From positions 1 through 8,517 of the forward strand of contig JAGCMG010000016.1 of NCBI GenBank assembly GCA_017646555.1: a stretch of DNA of 8,517 bases, in the 5' to 3' direction. The DNA comes from Clostridia bacterium. Its GTDB lineage: Bacteria; Bacillota; Clostridia; Christensenellales; Borkfalkiaceae. Under the pieces are notes generated by a model, which saw nothing but the letters and a program-made list of their open reading frames with translations, did not search any database and was not told the origin of the DNA. The position numbers were made by a program, and so were the translations under genes. This document shows, piece by piece, positions 7,009 through 8,517 of this stretch (its first letter is position 1; each line of letters begins with the position of its first letter).

Positions 7009-8448
7009 TTATTTTACCCCTAAAATTTCGTTCACTTTTTCTCTATCGTCAAACGGATGTTTTACCCCTAAAATTTCTTGATATTTTTCGCAACCTTTAC
7101 CTGCAATTAAAACTGCATCGCCCTTTTTAGCGAGTTTTAACGCGTATTCAATTGCTAAAGCACGGTCTTCTATTGAAACGAAATCTCCACCATTTTCAAT
7201 TACGCCGTCTTCTATTGACTTAATTATCGACATAGGTTCTTCAAAGCGTGGATTATCGGAAGTAATAATGGTAAAATCAGCGTTATTTGCGCTAATCTTT
7301 CCCATTTCTTTGCGCTTAATGCTATCGCGATTGCCACCACAACCAAAAACACAAATCAATCTTTTATCGGTGAGTTTTTTAACTGCTAAAATGCTTTTTA
7401 ATAATCCGTCGGGCGTATGTGCGTAGTCAATAAAAACTGAAAAATCATTTCCGTCGATTTTTTCAAGCCTACCGTCAACGCCGTTAAAGGAATTTATCGA
7501 ACTAACGGCAAAATCGGCAGGAATTCCTAAAATCACACACGCTTCAAGCGAAGCTAATGCGTTACATACGTTAAATTTGCCGAAAATTTTAAGTTTAACT
7601 TCAGCAACGGTATCAAAAATATTAATGAAAAAACTTTCACCATCTTTACTTTCTTTAATTTTAACAGCAAAAGCGTCGGCTGGGTTCTCAAGTCCAAAAC
7701 TAAACACTTTTTCGTTATTATTGATAATTTGTCTACCGACTTCGTCGTCGCTATTAGCGATTAAATATTTACATCTTGAAGAATTAAAAAATCTTAACTT
7801 TGCGTTTTTATAATTTTCCATCGTCTTAAAATAGTCTAAATGGTCTTCGGTAAAATTTGTGAAAATCCCTAAATAAAAATCAATAGCATCCGTCTTAAAT
7901 AAAGCCGATGCGTGCGCTGAAACTTCCATAATAACTACCGTTATTCCGCTATCAGCCATTTCTTTTAAGGCTGAAAACAAATCCGTTGGGTCGGGGGTCG
8001 TTAAATCAACGTTTTTTATAACTTCGTTATAACGAATACCTAAAGTACCTACTATTCCACAATTAAAGCCGTAAGAATTCAAAACGTGCGCAATCATGAA
8101 AGTTACAGTAGTTTTACCGTTAGTACCACATACACCTACAATTTTTAAACGTTTTTCCGGATTACCATAAAAATTTGAACAAATTTTAGAAAAAACCTTA
8201 CGCGCGTTTTTGACTATTATTTGAATAGCCGTGGTATCGCACTCTTTTTCACATAAAATAGCGCGCGCGCCGTAAAAAACTGCTTCTTTTACATATTCGT
8301 GACCGTCACAATTTTCCCCTTTTAAGCAAATAAATAGCCCGTTTTCCACAACTTTTTTACTATCAGCCGATATCGATGAAATTTCAGCGTCTAAATCACC
8401 TATTACCCTAACAGTTTCTATATCTTTTATAAGTTCACGAATTTTCAT
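7009..8448 (-). CDS. murE: UDP-MurNAc-tripeptide synthetase MurE, meso-diaminopimelate type
   Basis: MurE is the cytoplasmic ATP-dependent ligase that adds the third stem-peptide residue to UDP-MurNAc-L-Ala-D-Glu. The 479-residue product has a UDP-binding N-terminal domain (about 1-100, with ISADSKKV at 26-33 and GLFICLKG at 37-44). The central ATPase domain has the P-loop GTNGKTT (108-114), TTPDP (150-154), MEVSAHASAL (174-183), FTNFTEDHLDYF (196-207), a probable carbamylated Lys217 and GKFNVCNALA (290-299). The C-terminal domain has GRLEKI (326-331), DYAHTPDGL (341-349) and DNPRFEEP (398-405). DNPR is the meso-diaminopimelate selectivity motif, so the wall is predicted to be of the mDAP type. 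EVSAHA replaces the common EVSSHG or EVSSHA. The ATG overlaps the upstream PBP stop (ATGA), and GGAGAG at 8455-8460 lies 6 nt before it. The C-terminus carries a repeated EILGVK. Confidence 0.98.
   Translation of the reverse strand: MKIRELIKDIETVRVIGDLDAEISSISADSKKVVENGLFICLKGENCDGHEYVKEAVFYGARAILCEKECDTTAIQIIVKNARKVFSKICSNFYGNPEKRLKIVGVCGTNGKTTVTFMIAHVLNSYGFNCGIVGTLGIRYNEVIKNVDLTTPDPTDLFSALKEMADSGITVVIMEVSAHASALFKTDAIDFYLGIFTNFTEDHLDYFKTMENYKNAKLRFFNSSRCKYLIANSDDEVGRQIINNNEKVFSFGLENPADAFAVKIKESKDGESFFINIFDTVAEVKLKIFGKFNVCNALASLEACVILGIPADFAVSSINSFNGVDGRLEKIDGNDFSVFIDYAHTPDGLLKSILAVKKLTDKRLICVFGCGGNRDSIKRKEMGKISANNADFTIITSDNPRFEEPMSIIKSIEDGVIENGGDFVSIEDRALAIEYALKLAKKGDAVLIAGKGCEKYQEILGVKHPFDDREKVNEILGVK
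7012..7077. repeat. Pair of 18-nt direct repeats at the murE 3' end
   Basis: An identical 18-nt word (plus strand TTTTACCCCTAAAATTTC) occurs at 7012-7029 and 7060-7077, offset by 48 nt, which is exactly 16 codons. Both copies are in the murE frame and encode EILGVK at residues 458-463 and at the extreme C-terminus, 474-479. The downstream copy also supplies the mraY Shine-Dalgarno. Confidence 0.75.
7017..7021 (-). promoter_or_regulatory. Ribosome binding site supporting the TTG start of mraY
   Basis: The minus strand reads AGGGG within the last codons of murE, 9 nt upstream of the mraY TTG. It lies inside one copy of an 18-nt direct repeat. The fixed spacing and the absence of another in-frame start before the first membrane segment support the TTG. 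Confidence 0.6.
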
Positions 8449-8517
8449 ACATATCTCTCCAAGTTTTTAATGCTTATTATTCTTTGAAATATATCTTTAG
8501 CATAAGGCGCTGCAACC
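8445..8517 (-). CDS. C-terminal tail of a probable class B penicillin-binding protein (FtsI/SpoVD type), partial
   Basis: The 24 codons at the high-coordinate edge, read on the minus strand, give VAAPYAKDIFQRI and ten more residues ending LERYV before a TGA stop. VAAP followed by a K(D/E)IF segment is the usual last strand and helix of the transpeptidase domain in septal class B PBPs, which cross-link glycan made by FtsW. The stop overlaps the murE ATG by 4 bp, and a PBP gene directly before murE is the standard dcw order. The protein ends about 19 residues after VAAP, so it appears to lack the C-terminal PASTA domains seen in Bacillus PBP2B and SpoVD. Only 23 residues are visible, so FtsI and SpoVD cannot be told apart and the call rests mostly on context. 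Confidence 0.7.
   Translation of the reverse strand, partial: VAAPYAKDIFQRIISIKNLERYV

Noticed and set aside
7577..7813. Plus-strand open frame of 78 codons inside murE
   Set aside because: Antisense to the MurE central domain. The Leu/Ser-rich product is what antisense reading of AT-rich Lys/Asp/Glu-rich genes gives.

Overview
The window is one uninterrupted minus-strand stretch of a division and cell wall (dcw) operon. In transcription order, from high to low coordinates, it holds the 3' tail of a class B penicillin-binding protein gene, murE, mraY, murD, ftsW, murA, a divIB/ftsQ gene, an ftsA-family gene and the 5' part of ftsZ. No tRNA, rRNA, mobile element, CRISPR array or convincing plus-strand gene is visible. 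The plus-strand open frames are shadows of the real genes.

The DNA is AT-rich (roughly one third to two fifths GC, judged by eye on sample lines). Genes are packed with overlaps or gaps of at most 10 nt and have purine-rich Shine-Dalgarno sites. Two genes, mraY and ftsW, appear to start with TTG. MurE carries the DNPR motif of meso-diaminopimelate-adding enzymes. Together with murA inside the cluster and a DivIB-type protein, this suggests a low-GC Gram-positive of the Clostridia type, perhaps an uncultured gut lineage. The taxonomic placement is an inference.

Layout: positions 8517-3556 form a tightly coupled block that carries the wall precursor from UDP-MurNAc dipeptide (MurD) to tripeptide (MurE) to lipid I (MraY), plus the SEDS glycan polymerase FtsW and its PBP partner. 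A 94-nt spacer (3462-3555) contains a hairpin with a U-run that looks like an intrinsic terminator or attenuator. The second block, 3461-1, holds MurA (first committed step of precursor synthesis), DivIB (divisome scaffold), an FtsA-like actin homologue and FtsZ.

The main oddities are these. murF, murG, murC and murB are missing from the places where dcw clusters often carry them, and the hairpin lies where murG commonly sits. The FtsA-like protein is short, has an altered second phosphate loop and lacks the usual C-terminal membrane-targeting helix. I see no sign of a wholly new system; this is a core operon with lineage-specific rearrangement.
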